A stretch of DNA of 64,000 nucleotides from Apiotrichum sp. Y4204 (lineage: Eukaryota; Basidiomycota; Tremellomycetes; Trichosporonales; Trichosporonaceae). The stretch lies in NCBI GenBank assembly GCA_025531455.1, contig JAMYHL010000081.1, forward strand, positions 103,058-167,057, written 5' to 3'. Shown one piece after another: positions 1-11,215 of the stretch; within the stretch, counting starts at the first letter, position 1, and every line of letters begins with the position of its first letter. The position numbers were made by a program, and so were the translations under genes. The notes beneath the pieces are model-generated. The model searched no databases and was not told where the DNA came from. It worked only from the letters and a program-made list of their open reading frames with translations.

Positions 1-902
1 GCTCCCCGGCCCCGAGAAGTGGCTGCACTACCACGCCTTCACGCTAGCCGCCGACGAGCCCAAACCGCAACTGAGCATGACTTGGCCGCAGCGGAGCTAC
101 GACGTGTTCGCGCGCTGGCGCAGTATCCACGGCGCGTGGGCGTGGCTCCCGAGCGTCGGTATCTTGGTAACGGCGGTGACGGACACAGAGGGCGACGACA
201 TGCAAGTCCGCGCGGACAAGATGGATGCGGGGAGCACGCCAGCTGCGCGCGCCCAGCGCACCTGGGAGATTTTCAAAGAATTTGCCGAGGGCTGCGCGAC
301 AGAGTGGCGCATGACTGTTGCCACGGGGTTGATGGCCAAGGAGGAGATTGATGGTGGGTATTGTGGTTTGGGTTTTACTGACGACAGCGTGGATGGCTCT
401 TGCTTCAGCACAGCCCGAGCCCGTCACCCTCGTCATGCTCGACCTCTCCGCGACGGACACCGCGCCTCGCCCACGACCCCCGACCGCCAACGTCCCGCCT
501 GCGACCTTTGCCGACGCAGGCGCGACTATCATCGACGAGTCTCTCACTGGAGGATGTGCGCCACTTGCGCGCCGCCTCGCGGTCGACCTCCCGAGTGCTG
601 CGGGGTGCGATCCGGCCGACGCGTGCGGCCTCGGACGCGGCGCGACCGTCTTCCCAAAGTCATCCTTCGTGTTCAGTTTCGCAAACGCAACAGGGACGAG
701 CGCCCGTAGCTGCCTGGTCCATGTCCTCCTGCACCGACCACCAGCAAATACAGAGGAAGAGGCAGCGACTTTCCTCGCGCCCGAGCTCCACCGCCTCGCG
801 TGTCTTGGCCGCCGGCGGTGGGGCCTCGACGGCGTGGGCGTCGCGCACGTTGAGGGCGTCGCGGCTGTGCGACGCGCGCTCGAGGCGATTGAGCGCGGGT
901 GA
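1..902 (+). CDS. Mediator complex subunit 13-like protein, C-terminal part (5' partial)
   Basis: Mediator subunit 13 (Ssn2/Srb9 in yeast) belongs to the Cdk8 kinase module that reversibly represses Mediator in the nucleus. The window enters the gene in frame 2. Two exons are visible: up to 353 and 409-902, joined at phase 1 (g|ca, Ala) over a 55-nt intron that begins GTGGGT and ends TTGCTTCAG. The protein has a stretch of the type W-LPSVGILVTAVTDTEGD followed by an EWRMTVATGLM segment and, near the end, an H-LLHRP/HRLACL block. This order resembles the C-terminal (MID/PIWI-like) part of fungal Med13. I recognise the pattern rather than an exact match, so another large regulatory protein is possible. 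The stop is TGA at 900-902. The N-terminal bulk lies outside the window. Confidence 0.5.
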
Positions 903-1202
903 GGGTATTCGGATCCGGAGTGTTATCGTGTTCATCGTTGCATTCTCGCATATGTCTATTGTACGCCTTGATGTATCTGTACCGTACCCAACTTGGCACC
1001 TTTCAGCATGAGGGAGATGACAGGGGGGGCGTGGGGGGTGCATGATAAAGTGCTTGTCTGGTCACGTGACAAATGACCCACCTCGATGGATTTTTGGAAG
1101 TGACCGCCGCCAGAAAGTGATGAAGATGGTCATTTCGAGGAGAGGAGATTCTAACAACCCAACATTGCTCCATCTCACACTCAATCGATCGCCATCATCA
1201 AC

Positions 1203-4200
1203 ATGCGGTCATATATGCGCCATGGGCCGACACAGGTGCGTCCGATAGATGACGGGCCGAGATTCATAACCCTTTGGAGGAGCTCACTGCCCGACATTGT
1301 GACAGCACTGACATTAGGCCTTTGGTATTGTGACTTCTCCGACAGGCAACAGCGCATTCGATGGACGCCTCGCTTTCGTCCCGGGATGGGAAGACGTTCT
1401 CGTGTGGGACGTCAAGCGCGGGCAGATGGTGGGTACTATTACTATGCAGAGCTGACGGCAGGTGTCAATGTGGCATGCGACGGGAGTGACTTCGCCCATC
1501 ACTGCGCTCGCGCGGGCACCGGGAGGTAGCGAGTCCGAGTCCGAGTCGGAGGCGGAGGCGGTGTTTGCAGTGGCATACACGAACGGCGCGATTCGGCTTT
1601 GGAGCTGGGACTCTGCCACGGGCGGCGAGGCGACGGAGATTGTGACGTTCAACGGACACAAGAAGGGCGTTGCGAGCCTTGCGTGGGACCGTGAAGGGAG
1701 CCGGCTCGCGTCGGGCGGGAGCGAGGGCGAGGTGGTCGTTTGGGACCGCGTCGCCGAGGTTGGACTGTACAGGCTCAAGGGACACCGCGGGCAAGTCACG
1801 AGCATCAATTTCCTCCCGCACCCCGTCCTGCCGAGCACCCAGCACCCCGGATTCCTAGTCACCACGAGCCGCGACACGTACCTCAAGCTCTGGGACCTGA
1901 GTACCCAGCACTGCGTTCAGACTGTTGTTGTCGGAAGGGGAGAGGTATGGTGCGCTGCTGTGCAGGAGCAGCCGGGAGAGGAGGAGAGGGAAGAGATCAC
2001 TGGGTCGTGGCTTATCCTCACGGGAGCGGCGGACGGCGAGGTCAAGGCGTGGACGGCGGAGAAGGCTGCACTGGCGGATGGTTTGAAGGAGAACGAGAGC
2101 GGCGAAGTGAGTAACCTCTCGGAATGTTGCTGACTGTAGCTTCCCACTCTCATCCACCCGCTGTGCACTGTCCCCCTGCCGGCGAGTACGCATCCCGTGA
2201 CGCAGCTCGCGTTCCACGATTCGCAGCCCCTCATCTTTGCGCAGACGAGCGACAAGACGACAGCGGTGCTCCGCCTCCGCTCCGAGGAGGAGGTAGCGGC
2301 CAAGCGCGCACGGAGGAAGAAGCGTGATCGCGAGAAGAAGAAGAAGGGGAAGAAGGACAAGGAGGGGGAGGATGACGAGGAGGAGGATGTGGCTGAGACG
2401 GAGGTGGTCCCGTGGGGTGACCGCGTGACGACGTGGTGCGTCGTCAAGGCCAATGCCAAGGTCAAGTCGTTTGCCCTCGCGCGCGACGAGCCAAACGCCA
2501 AGCACCTCGCCATCCTGCTTGCGCTCTCGAACAACTCGCTCGAGACGTACACCGTGCCCTCGCCGACACTGAGCGGGAAGGGCTCCAAGTCCAAGCTCGC
2601 GGACGGCAGCACGCCCGAGCCGGTCAAGACACATTCGGTCGAGATCCCGGGACACCGGCAAGACGTGCGTGCGCTGAGCGTGAGCAGCGACGACCAGACG
2701 CTGGCATCGGCCGCAAGCGGGACACTCAAGGTGTGGAACCTGCGCACGACCGCGTGCCTGCGTACAATGGAGTGCGGGTACGCGCTGTGCACAACTTTCC
2801 TTCCAGGTGACCGGCACGTCGTGGTGGGCACGAAAGCGGGCGAGCTGCTGCTGTACGATGTGGCGGCGAGTACGCTGCTTGCGCGCTACGAGGCGCACAA
2901 GGGGCCCGTCTGGAGCATTCAGGTGCGCCCCGACGGGCGCGGGCTCGTGTCTGGTTCGGCGGACAAGGACGTCAAGTTCTGGGACTTTGAAATGCGCGAG
3001 GAGGGCGAGGGCGAGCGGGTTGTCAGCCGTCTGGGTGTCGAGACTGTGGTGAGTTGGGCTGCTTGTGGGGATTCGGAGGTGGCCGAGCTAACATGCAGTA
3101 CAAAACCAAGCAGCTCGCGCTTGTGCATGTCCGCACGCTCAAGATGACCGACGACGTGCTGTGCGTAAAGTACTCGCCTGACTCGCGCTTCCTCGCCGTC
3201 GCGCTGCTTGACTCGACGGTCAAGATCTTCTTCCAGGACACATTGAAGTTCTTCCTGTCCCTCTACGGCCACAAGGTGAGTGACTAATCTTTCGCCCGCT
3301 AATGGCAGCTCCCGGTTCTCTCGCTCGACATCTCCTCCGACTGCAAGCTCATAGTCACGTGCTCGGCGGACAAGAACGTCAAGATATGGGGCCTTGACTT
3401 TGGTGACTGCCATCGCTCGCTGTTCGCGCACGACGACAGCGTCATGCAGGTCGCGTTTGAGAAGGACTCGCATTATTTCTGGACCGTCGGCAAGGACCGC
3501 ATGGTCAAGTACTGGGACGGCGACAAGGTGGGTGCTGAATTCGCTGGACAGCACTGACATGCAGTTTGAGCTCATCCAGAAGCTCGAGGGACACCACGGC
3601 GAGATTTGGGCGCTGGCAGTGTCGAACCGTGGCGAATTTGTCGTGACGGGCTCGCACGACAAGTCGATCCGGATCTGGGAGAAGACCGAGGAGCCTCTTT
3701 TCCTGGAAGAGGAGCGGGAACGGGAGATGGAGGCCGCGCACGACGCCGACCTGGCGGACGCGCTGAACCGCACGGGGCTGGACGACGATGATGAGGAGGG
3801 CGGCGCAGAGGCCGAGGCCGTGCAGAAGCAGACTGCGGAGACGCTCATGGCCGGTGAGCGGATCATGGACGCGCTCGAGCTCGCGGACGCAGACCGCGCC
3901 GCGTTTGCAGAGTACGAGGCGGAGAAGGCGCGCTTGGGTGAGGCGGGCGCCGCTCTCCCGCCGCCAACCCGCGCGCCCGAGCTCGTTGCGCGCGGCGTCG
4001 AGCCAGACGAACACGTGTACAATACCCTCGCCAAGATCCCCGCCGGACACATGGAGGACGCGCTGCTGGTTCTCCCCTTCCAGCAGGTCGTCAGCCTCCT
4101 TGGCTACCTTGACGATTGGGCCGTAAACGTGAGTTAATGGGCCCCCGAAGCATAACTGACAGCAGGGACGCGATATTATCCTCACCTCGCGGCTGCTGCA

Positions 4201-4471
4201 TTTCCTCCTGCGGACGCACCACTCGCAGCTCGTCTCCAACCGGGTCATGCGGGCGCGGATGGTCTCGCTGCGTGCCAACGTCCGCTCTGCGCTGGAACGC
4301 CAGCGCGTGCGCATGGGGTACAACCTCGCTGCGCTCCGCTTCCTGCGCGCACGGTGGGAGAGCGATCACACGGCTGGCTTGCTCGAGGAGGAGGGCTTTG
4401 ATGAGGAGGCGGTGCGGAAGCGTCTCGCCGAGGGCAGGGCGAAGCGGAAGAGGGTGGACGTTAGGGCGTAG
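1203..4471 (+). CDS. UTP12: U3 snoRNP / SSU processome WD-repeat protein Utp12 (Dip2, WDR3)
   Basis: Nucleolar component of the UTP-B subcomplex of the small-subunit processome, needed for 18S rRNA maturation. Eight exons: 1203-1235, 1318-1428, 1462-2106, 2140-3048, 3099-3275, 3309-3527, 3565-4128, 4166-4471. All introns are phase 0 and 33-82 nt, giving 987 residues (yeast Utp12 is about 940). The start [18 protein letters not shown] matches the family N terminus, so I chose the ATG at 1203. WD-type blades ([48 protein letters not shown]) fill residues 20-680. A lysine-rich acidic insert lies around residue 300. The last 150 residues ([23 protein letters not shown], then the segment around RTHHSQL) form the Utp12 C-terminal domain. 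The 11-residue first exon is easily missed. It converges with TFG2. Confidence 0.93.
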
Positions 4472-4649
4472 GAGCATAGATATTGATATTTCATCTGCAT
4501 CGCATTGGGCTTGAGGTGTCAGGCATTGGCTTGAGGCCGAGGGGGGCTGAGGGGCTCACAAGGGGACTGTTGGTCTGCGTCGATTGTCACTGTGTTCATT
4601 TCTCCGCCTTGTACAGGTATTGATACATTTTTGATGCACACTGAATGCT

Positions 4650-5951
4650 CTATGAAACCTCGACGAGCTCGAGCTCATCGTCGTCACTCTCCATGTCCTC
4701 ATCATCGTCATCATCAATATCGTCGTCGTCGTCGTCTTCGCCGAGGTCGGGCTTGGTATCGCCCTCTCCGCCCTCGCCCTTGCCCGTCTTCCAGTGCTCG
4801 TTGAGCGCGTACAGGTTCGCATACGGCCCCTCCTTGTTGAGCGTCGCCACGTCTTTGAGCACCTCGCGGAGCCACTGCTCGGGCTGCTGCAGCGTCGCCT
4901 TGAGCGCCGAGAGGGACCAGTAGGGCTTTTCGTTGAAGCATGCAAACAGGCGGTCGGTGAGCTCGCCGCGCTCGAGGCGCGCAAACCGCTCGCCGGGGAC
5001 GACGCGCGACTGGCCAAGCACCATGCCTTGTCCGAGGGTGGACGAGGCGTTGGCGAAACCTGATGCCAGCTGGTTGAGCTTTGCCTGCGACATGACCGTG
5101 TCGTCGAGCATGACGATGGGACTGGGGTCAGAAAGGACATGAGGGGGCGGGCGCACCGCTTCGACTGCTCCGCCTCGAGACGCCGCTGCTCCAGGATCTT
5201 GAGGTACTTTGCCGAGTGGATCGGGCGGACGCTTCCCTCGTGGTCGAGCGCGCCGAGAAGCCGTGGCCGTGCTAGACAGTGTAAGTTTGGTAGAACAAAA
5301 GAACTCGAGCTTTGCCAGCTCCACACACCCTTCTGGCGCTTTCGCTTCGCAGCGCTGTGCTCCTCGCCCGGCTGCGACACCCAGGTGCGGATGTGTTCCG
5401 TGAACACATAAGTGTTCTTCACAGTGTGTGACGGAAGGACAACCTCGTACTCGTCCGGAATGCCCGAGACGTCCAGGCGCTTGCGCTTGCGCTCGCCGTC
5501 AGACGCCGGCGGCGTCTTGTCCTCGGATGGCAGACGGAGGGTGATCACCGGAGGCGTTTTGCTGCATGTCAGTATGGGATACTGAGAAGATGGTAGTGGG
5601 TCCGATGTTCGAGTTCTAGAACACATTCACTGACTTGTTGTCGACGACGAGCGTGCCGAGGTGCACGCCGCTCTCCCGCACCTGCTCCCATCGCTCAAGA
5701 AGGAAGCGGGGAATCTGTTCGTCAGCATCAGGCCACAAACAAGTAGTGCGCATGTCTTGGCGAAACGATTGCATCTCTCTTGCTTTATTGTTCGTGGGTG
5801 GCGAAACGGCGCTCTCGATACCCACCTTCATCGCCCACACCTTGCTCTGCCCCGCCGAGGAGGACACCTCGAGCTCCTCCTCCTCCACGGGAATGTTGAA
5901 GACATCGTGCCCGTCGACCGTAATCGTCGGCTTGATGTCCGGCTGCGACAT
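4650..5951 (-). CDS. TFG2: Transcription initiation factor IIF subunit beta (Tfg2 / RAP30)
   Basis: Small subunit of TFIIF, which binds RNA polymerase II and brings it to the pre-initiation complex in the nucleus. Five exons on the minus strand: 5826-5951, 5635-5714, 5329-5561, 5157-5271, 4650-5121, giving 341 residues. Each join restores the family sequence: KVWAMK|IPRFLLERWEQV (dimerisation region), VVDNN|KTPPVITLRLP, KRQKA|RPRLLGALDHEG and EQSKR|PIVMLDD. The C-terminal winged helix is clear (LFACFNEKPYWSLSALKATL, then LKDVATLNKEGPYANLYAL), followed by an Asp/Glu-rich tail. An in-frame ATG lies 15 codons upstream at 5996. I prefer 5951 because MSQPDIKP is the more family-like start. The gene is divergent from the ENT3-like gene across a promoter of about 360 bases. 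Confidence 0.9.
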
Positions 5952-6314
5952 GGTGATGGGATGGATGGGAGAGGGGAGAAGAGTCGAGTTGGACAAAGAC
6001 TTGTTGCGTTGTTGAATCCAAGTGCAAGGTGTGTCTATGGATGGGATGTGGGGGGTTCGAGTGCGGAGATTGCGGCAAAGCTGCCGTGTGGCTCATCATT
6101 CGGGGCAGGGTGGGTTCCCGGTGTGTGTGCGTCACAGCCACGTCCCACACCTGCTCTGCCTCCCTTCCCTGCTCCCTGCTCCGTCGTCACCATCACTCGA
6201 CTGCTCCTCACCACGACATTTGTCTTTCTCACTACCTCTTGTCTCTGTACACCCTCTCATCGCGGCGCACTCCTCTTTTACCGATCAACACTGGCACATC
6301 GCCCCTTGCCTGCC
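5952..6314. promoter_or_regulatory. Divergent promoter between TFG2 and the ENT3-like gene
   Basis: About 360 bases separate the two divergent start codons. The side next to the + gene is rich in C and T (6170-6310), as is common just upstream of fungal start codons. No TATA box stands out. No small gene is supported here. Confidence 0.5.
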
Positions 6315-8245
6315 ATGGACATGATCGAAAGTGAGTCCCGGTCCGAGCTGGGCTGCCCCGTTGAATCCCAGCTCGGTTCGTCCGCCGTCCGCGCTGACCA
6401 CAGACCTCGCCAAGCAGGCGTCCCAGATCACAATGTACGACATCAAGTCGTACTACAACTCGGCCAAGAACACGATTCTCAACATCCCCGAGATGGAGGC
6501 CAAGGTCCGCGAGGCCACTAACGAGGACCCCTGGTAGGTGCTCTCAGCTGCCAGCTTTGTGATATCAACTGTCAGGACGCCTCTGGCAGTACGCTGACCT
6601 CACAGGGGCGCGTCGTCGACGCTTATGCAGGATATCGCGCAGGGCACCCACAACTTGTAAGTGACATCGGATACTTTCTTCCCATAATGCCCCGCGCCTG
6701 ACAACGCAGCCAGCAGTTCAATGAGATTATGCCAACCATTTACTCGCGCTTCATGGAGAAGGAAGCCCGCGAGTGGCGCCAGATCTACAAGGTATGTGAG
6801 CCAAGCAGCGAGGCCGTCCAGGCTGGTTGAGACGTCATGGCGGCAGTCAATTGGGCGCGCTCTTGCGCGAGGCTTGACCCGCACATTGCTCTCGACCAGG
6901 TGCCCCTGCCCGCTGGGCCGATGCTGCTCCCCGCTCCCCGCTGACGCCCAGGCCCTCACCCTTCTTGAGTACCTCATCAAGCATGGCTCCGAGCGCGTCG
7001 TCGACGACGCCAGGGCTCATGTTGGGACTATCAAGATGCTCCGCAACTTTCACTACACGGACGAGAAGGGCAAGGATCAGGGTATCAATGGTGCGCAGTC
7101 CCGTCTCATTCGCTGTTCTCACACCAGTCCGCAACCGTGCCAACGAGATCGCCTCACTTCTCACCGACGTGGACCGCATCCGCACCGAGCGCCGCAAGGC
7201 CAGGGCAAACAAGAACAAGTACCAGGGCGTCGAGGGCGGCAGGTTCAACACGGCGAGCGGGAGCAGGTACGGCGGGTTCGGAAGCGACACGTATCACAGC
7301 AGCAGTGCCGGCGGTGGCGGCAGCAGCGCGTGGGACCGCGAAGACGAGTACCGCGGCAGCAGCGGACGAGGGTCGTCTTCTGGTGGTAACTTCCGCGACT
7401 CGTCCCGCCAGCCAGAGTATGACGAGTACGAGGGTGCCGATGACTTCGACGAGCGCCCGGCCCGCGCATCGCCCGCGCCTGGACGCACGAACCGCTCAAG
7501 CGCGAGTGCCAGCGCTCCGCCCAAGCCGGCCAAGGAGGCGCCCAAGCCCAAGCAGGAAGTGAACCTCTTCGACTTTGACGACGAGCCCCTGTCGGCGTCC
7601 GTACCCGCCAAGCCTCCGGCTGCCGCGCCGGCCGCTGCCCCGATCGATGCGTTTGGGGACGACGACTTTGACGACTTCCAGCAGGCCCCCGCGTCGCAGC
7701 CTGCCGCCGCCCCCACAGCACCCGCGGCCCCCGCCTCGAGCGGCGCCAACGCCAACCTCTTTGCCCTTCTTGACTCCACCCCCGCTGCCCCGGCTGCTGC
7801 TCCCGCCGCCTCAACGTTTTCGGCTGTCAACCCGCCGGCTTACGGCGGCATGGGCGGCGGTACGAGTGGAGGGATGGGTGGCGGAATGGGTGGCATGGGT
7901 GGCATGGGTGGTATGGGTGGGGGCATGGGCATGGCGCAGCAGCGTTCGCCCATGGCCCCTCAGGCCCAGGCGCAGCCCTCGCGCCCAGCCGCTGCGCCTG
8001 CGGCCCCAGCGGCGAAGCCTAAGGGCGGCGCGTCGGCGTTCGACGACCTGTGGACCGCGTCGCTCGGCGCGCCCGTCGCGCGCCCCGCCTCGTCGGGCAA
8101 CAAGACGATTGCACAGATGGAGAAGGAGAAGACGCAGAACTCGCTCTGGGGCGGCAACACCAGCGCTGGCGCTGGCGCCTCGCGCCCCGCCCAGCAGCAG
8201 CAGAAGCCGGCCGGTGGCAGCGACTTTGATGACCTCCTTCTCTAA
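6315..8245 (+). CDS. ENT3: Epsin-related ENTH-domain clathrin adaptor (Ent3/epsinR-like)
   Basis: Peripheral adaptor that binds phosphoinositides through its ENTH domain and links cargo to clathrin and AP-1/GGA coats at the trans-Golgi network and endosomes. Six exons: 6315-6330, 6404-6533, 6606-6656, 6710-6791, 6952-7090, 7128-8245, giving 511 residues. The first exon codes five residues plus one base (MDMIE-N), and every junction keeps the ENTH sequence (MYDIKSYYN, ILNIPEMEAKVREATNEDPW, EIMPTIYSRF, LTLLEYLIKHGSERVVDDAR). ENTH covers about residues 7-150. The tail is low-complexity with Gly/Ser, Ala/Pro and Gly-Met runs. It carries short adaptor motifs (NLFDFDDE, DDFDDF, AFDDLW, terminal SDFDDLLL) typical of gamma-ear and clathrin binding. 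The short second-step motifs and YDIK start favour Ent3/Ent5 over endocytic Ent1/2. Confidence 0.88.
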
Positions 8246-9112
8246 GAGTAGCGCAGCAAAACTAGGACTCGCCTAGTTGATAGGATTGTACGGTGATAGA
8301 TGATGACACGATTATGGACTTGACTCGCACTGTCAGGTAGGCTGCTCGACTCGCGTCTGCTTCACTGCTCGGTGCCTCGTTCGATCGGGACAGCCTTGTT
8401 GTGTGGATGAAACTTGAAACGGAGAATTTCCTCCGTCTTGGATTGCAGATTAATCACCGTCCCAAAACGGCAACGTCGGTCTGGCGGTGTGGTTGACGCT
8501 TTTCCGTCCGACAACTTGAGTGACGCGCCGCGTGCATGGGAATGACGGGTGTGGATGCAAAGTAATCGCAGCCCGAGATTCTCAACGTCCACCAAGCTGT
8601 AGTCTTCAGGATTTTGCCCCATCACCATTCCCTCACTGACACTGTGCCATGCCCCTCGCCAAGCTATCGGAGCACTTGTCGGAGTGGTGGATACCAGAAG
8701 TGAGCACAATGTAAGTACTGATCACGTGCAGGGCCCGGTGTAGATATGTAGTCCAGTGTGAATCACGCGCTCGTTGCTCAAAGCTTAGCGCATGGCGTGT
8801 TGGGGTGGGTCGACTCGGTGTTCCTTGTTTCAGTACCAAGACGCGCCACCGCGCCGAGAGTTTCAGTAGCGTCTTCACCGTCTCCTCCGTCTGCACCTCC
8901 GTCGCCACCTGCGGCCAGCCAGTATGTCTAATCACAACGTCCTCTATTCGTTACTATGTACATGTGGGGCGTGTAGGTCATAATGCAGAGTCCGTCACCA
9001 TGTGGGTTGGTGCGAGTACGGGACCGGCGCGGGGTGCGGCACAGGCTCAGCTGTTACCCAGTCGCACCCGGCGTTCGTAGCCCAGGTTGTGGGGATTGCC
9101 AGATAAAAGGTC
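8246..9112. other. Intergenic, between convergent 3' ends
   Basis: This stretch lies between the stop of the ENT3-like gene and the stop of the minus-strand DUF7137-like gene. Open frames of about 100 codons exist on the minus strand, but they lack ATG starts, splice-supported extensions and any family motif. I see no gene that can be supported. Confidence 0.5.
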
Positions 9113-10225
9113 TTAGGCCAAGTCGCGGCGGAGGAGGCTCCATGCGGAGAAGACGACAATGAGAATAGACATGAGGACCGGGAGGGTGGCCGGCGAGTCC
9201 ATCGACAGGCGGCCAGAGCACGTCGTACATGTCCAGTCTGATAGTCAGCATCAATTCGAACCGTTACTGGCCAGCTGCACTTACTGGAAAGGGGAGTGTA
9301 CGGTTGGGGGAAGTACATGGCAAACTTGGTCTTGCCCGTGTATGGCGAGAGGTATCCTCCCGAGGGCCGCTGGGTGTATCCGCGCTCGTCTGCAATCTGC
9401 AGGTCGTACTCGGCCGCCTTGAGCGGAGGCTGACCGCTCTGCTGCGCCCATTCGTACGGGTTCCAAACGACTTGGGTCGTGTTGCCGGGGAAGATACCGC
9501 CCATGCTCAGGTTTCCGGTCGGCAACGGCCCAACTGGGTAGTAGTAGTTGGCATTGGCGTTGAATGCGCGCACGGTAAGCGTCTTAGGGTGGACACTGGG
9601 ATCAGCAATGATCAAACTGGGCCGAAGGCGATGCAATCGCCGTAGGCAAGTAGACATTTGGGGCCCAATAGATATGTTGGGCGAAGCGCGCGCGGTACCG
9701 ACTTGCGCACGCCTCAGACACCCAAAGACTTCGCGGCATCTGCAGTGACACTCACATAAGAGATGTAAAGTTCCACTGGAAGGTGATGTACTCGTTCTGC
9801 CCAACCTTGTAGTAGCTGGTCGACGAGGACGCTGGCTGGAGCATCTGGATACCGCCCGGCGGTGCCTGCGGGTTGATCGAGATGCTCGTCGACGTGCTGT
9901 TCGCCGCGTTCGTGTTGTTCCCGCGGTTGCCAGTTGCCGACGGCGCTGCTGTCGGGCCGGGCGACGCGTTGTTGCCGTTGTTGCCGTTCTGGTTGTTGTT
10001 GTTACCGCCGCCCTGCTGGTTGTTGCCGGCATTGCCGCCGCCGTTCTGGTTGTTGTTGCCGCCACCTTGCTGGTTGTTGGTATTTCCACCACCTTGCTGG
10101 TTCCCGCCATTCTGGTTGTTGTTCCCGCCGTTCTGGTTGTTGTTCCCGCCGTTCTGGTTGTTGTTCCCGTTGTTCGGCGCATTGTTGTCCCCCGTGTTGG
10201 GGTTGTTGTTGCCGTTGTCAGCCAT
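9113..10225 (-). CDS. DUF7137-like protein with Asn/Gly-rich N terminus and C-terminal membrane segment
   Basis: Function unknown. Three exons: 9756-10225, 9285-9595, 9113-9237, giving 301 residues. Residues 1-90 are almost only Asn, Gly and Gln and are encoded partly by a 21-bp tandem repeat. From about residue 120 a conserved fungal domain follows (IQMLQPASSSTSYYKVG, ITFQWNFTSL|IVHP, WNPYEW, GGYLSPYTGKTKFAMYFPQPYTPLS). The last exon joins at phase 1 to give NWTCTTCSGRLS and a hydrophobic segment (TLPVLMSILIVVFSAW) ending in RRDLA. A CxxC pair sits just before the membrane span. The layout matches fungal proteins with DUF7137: an outer domain anchored by one C-terminal helix. There is no clear N-terminal signal peptide, so either the start lies in an unseen exon or insertion is tail-anchored. 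Confidence 0.7.
10109..10171. repeat. 21-bp tandem repeat coding NNNQNGG
   Basis: Three near-identical copies of a 21-bp unit (ttctggttgttgttcccgcc plus one base) lie in the 5' part of the DUF7137-like gene and code the minus-strand heptad N-N-N-Q-N-G-G. Unit length is a multiple of three, so copy-number changes keep the frame. Confidence 0.8.
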
Positions 10226-11215
10226 GGCGATGAACGAGTCGGGGGGTTTAGGAGGAAGGGTGAAGAATGAAGGATGGAGGATGGGGTGGAAGTGGCGCGG
10301 GGAACGGGCGACAAAGGAGGATCTGGGCGTCCGCGCGGGGGTGTCGAGCGTCTAGGAAGGAGCGAGATGAGAGAGAATGAGATGGTGAGAAGAGGAGTGT
10401 TTGTAACGTCGAAGACGACGACGACAACGGCAACAGAAGAAGGGGCAGTGCTGCTGCTGCGCGTGTTGCTGGCACAAAGGGAGGCTGAATGTGGCAGGCA
10501 CTCTTGGATTTTGAATCCGCTTGGATCGTGGCTGTCCAAAAAAAAAAAAAGAAAAAAAAAAAAAAAAATCCCCCCGATGGCTCATTCGGTCAGCTGCGGA
10601 CCCCCCAGACAACCCAAGATTCTGATATGCATCAAGTCGACGCTGCGCTCGCCATCGCTCCATTACCGCGCATTGCACTGGGAGAAGCGAGATGTCAACA
10701 GCTGCATTGATGGTTGTGGAAGCGCGGTGAACGTTGATCTCGCCGGGGAGGGGGTCGCGTGTGAATTTGGTGTCAGCCGTTGTCGAGCTCTCTCTCTCAG
10801 CCTTCAGAGTCTTTTGGATGGATGGATGTGCGGTGATGGCCAAAATCGGTATGGTGGCGACCGAGACAGGCCCCGAGCAATGTATCGCGCCCACAGCGGG
10901 TCTCTGTCTGCGCGTCTGCTCACTAGTCCGGACGTCTATTGAGGATTGGGATGGAGGCAGCCAAGGCCGGATGTGCAGATGGGGCACTGGCGACAATCAT
11001 CCCGCCATTGCGAAGAGTAAAGACTTGCTATCGTCTTGCTATCGACTTGCTATCAACCTCCAGTAGTTGCACTCAAGATGCTTGCTCCCAGCTTCTGACT
11101 CCTGAAGGTTTCTCACGAGACTCCAAGACACTTGTACCAAACTCGACCCCACAGCTCCCCAACTCGGCTCACAATATAATTATGCAGAAAACTAGTGTCA
11201 CAACAAGTCTATCTA
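10226..11215. other. Intergenic with poly(A) tract
   Basis: This is the upstream region of the DUF7137-like gene (minus) and the downstream region of the minus-strand gene at 11216. It holds an A-run interrupted once by G at 10538-10568. Open frames through it have no family resemblance. No gene is supported. Confidence 0.5.

Noticed and set aside
1855..2898. 347-codon antisense frame across UTP12
   Set aside because: Shadow of codon bias opposite a clear conserved gene, interrupted by UTP12 introns without splice signals on its own strand.
8362..8935. Two overlapping minus-strand frames of about 100-115 codons between convergent genes
   Set aside because: They begin with TTG or GTG, not ATG, have no splice-supported extension and no family motif.
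10274..10942. 222-codon + strand frame
   Set aside because: It runs through the poly(A) tract and promoter sequence and reads as low-complexity noise.
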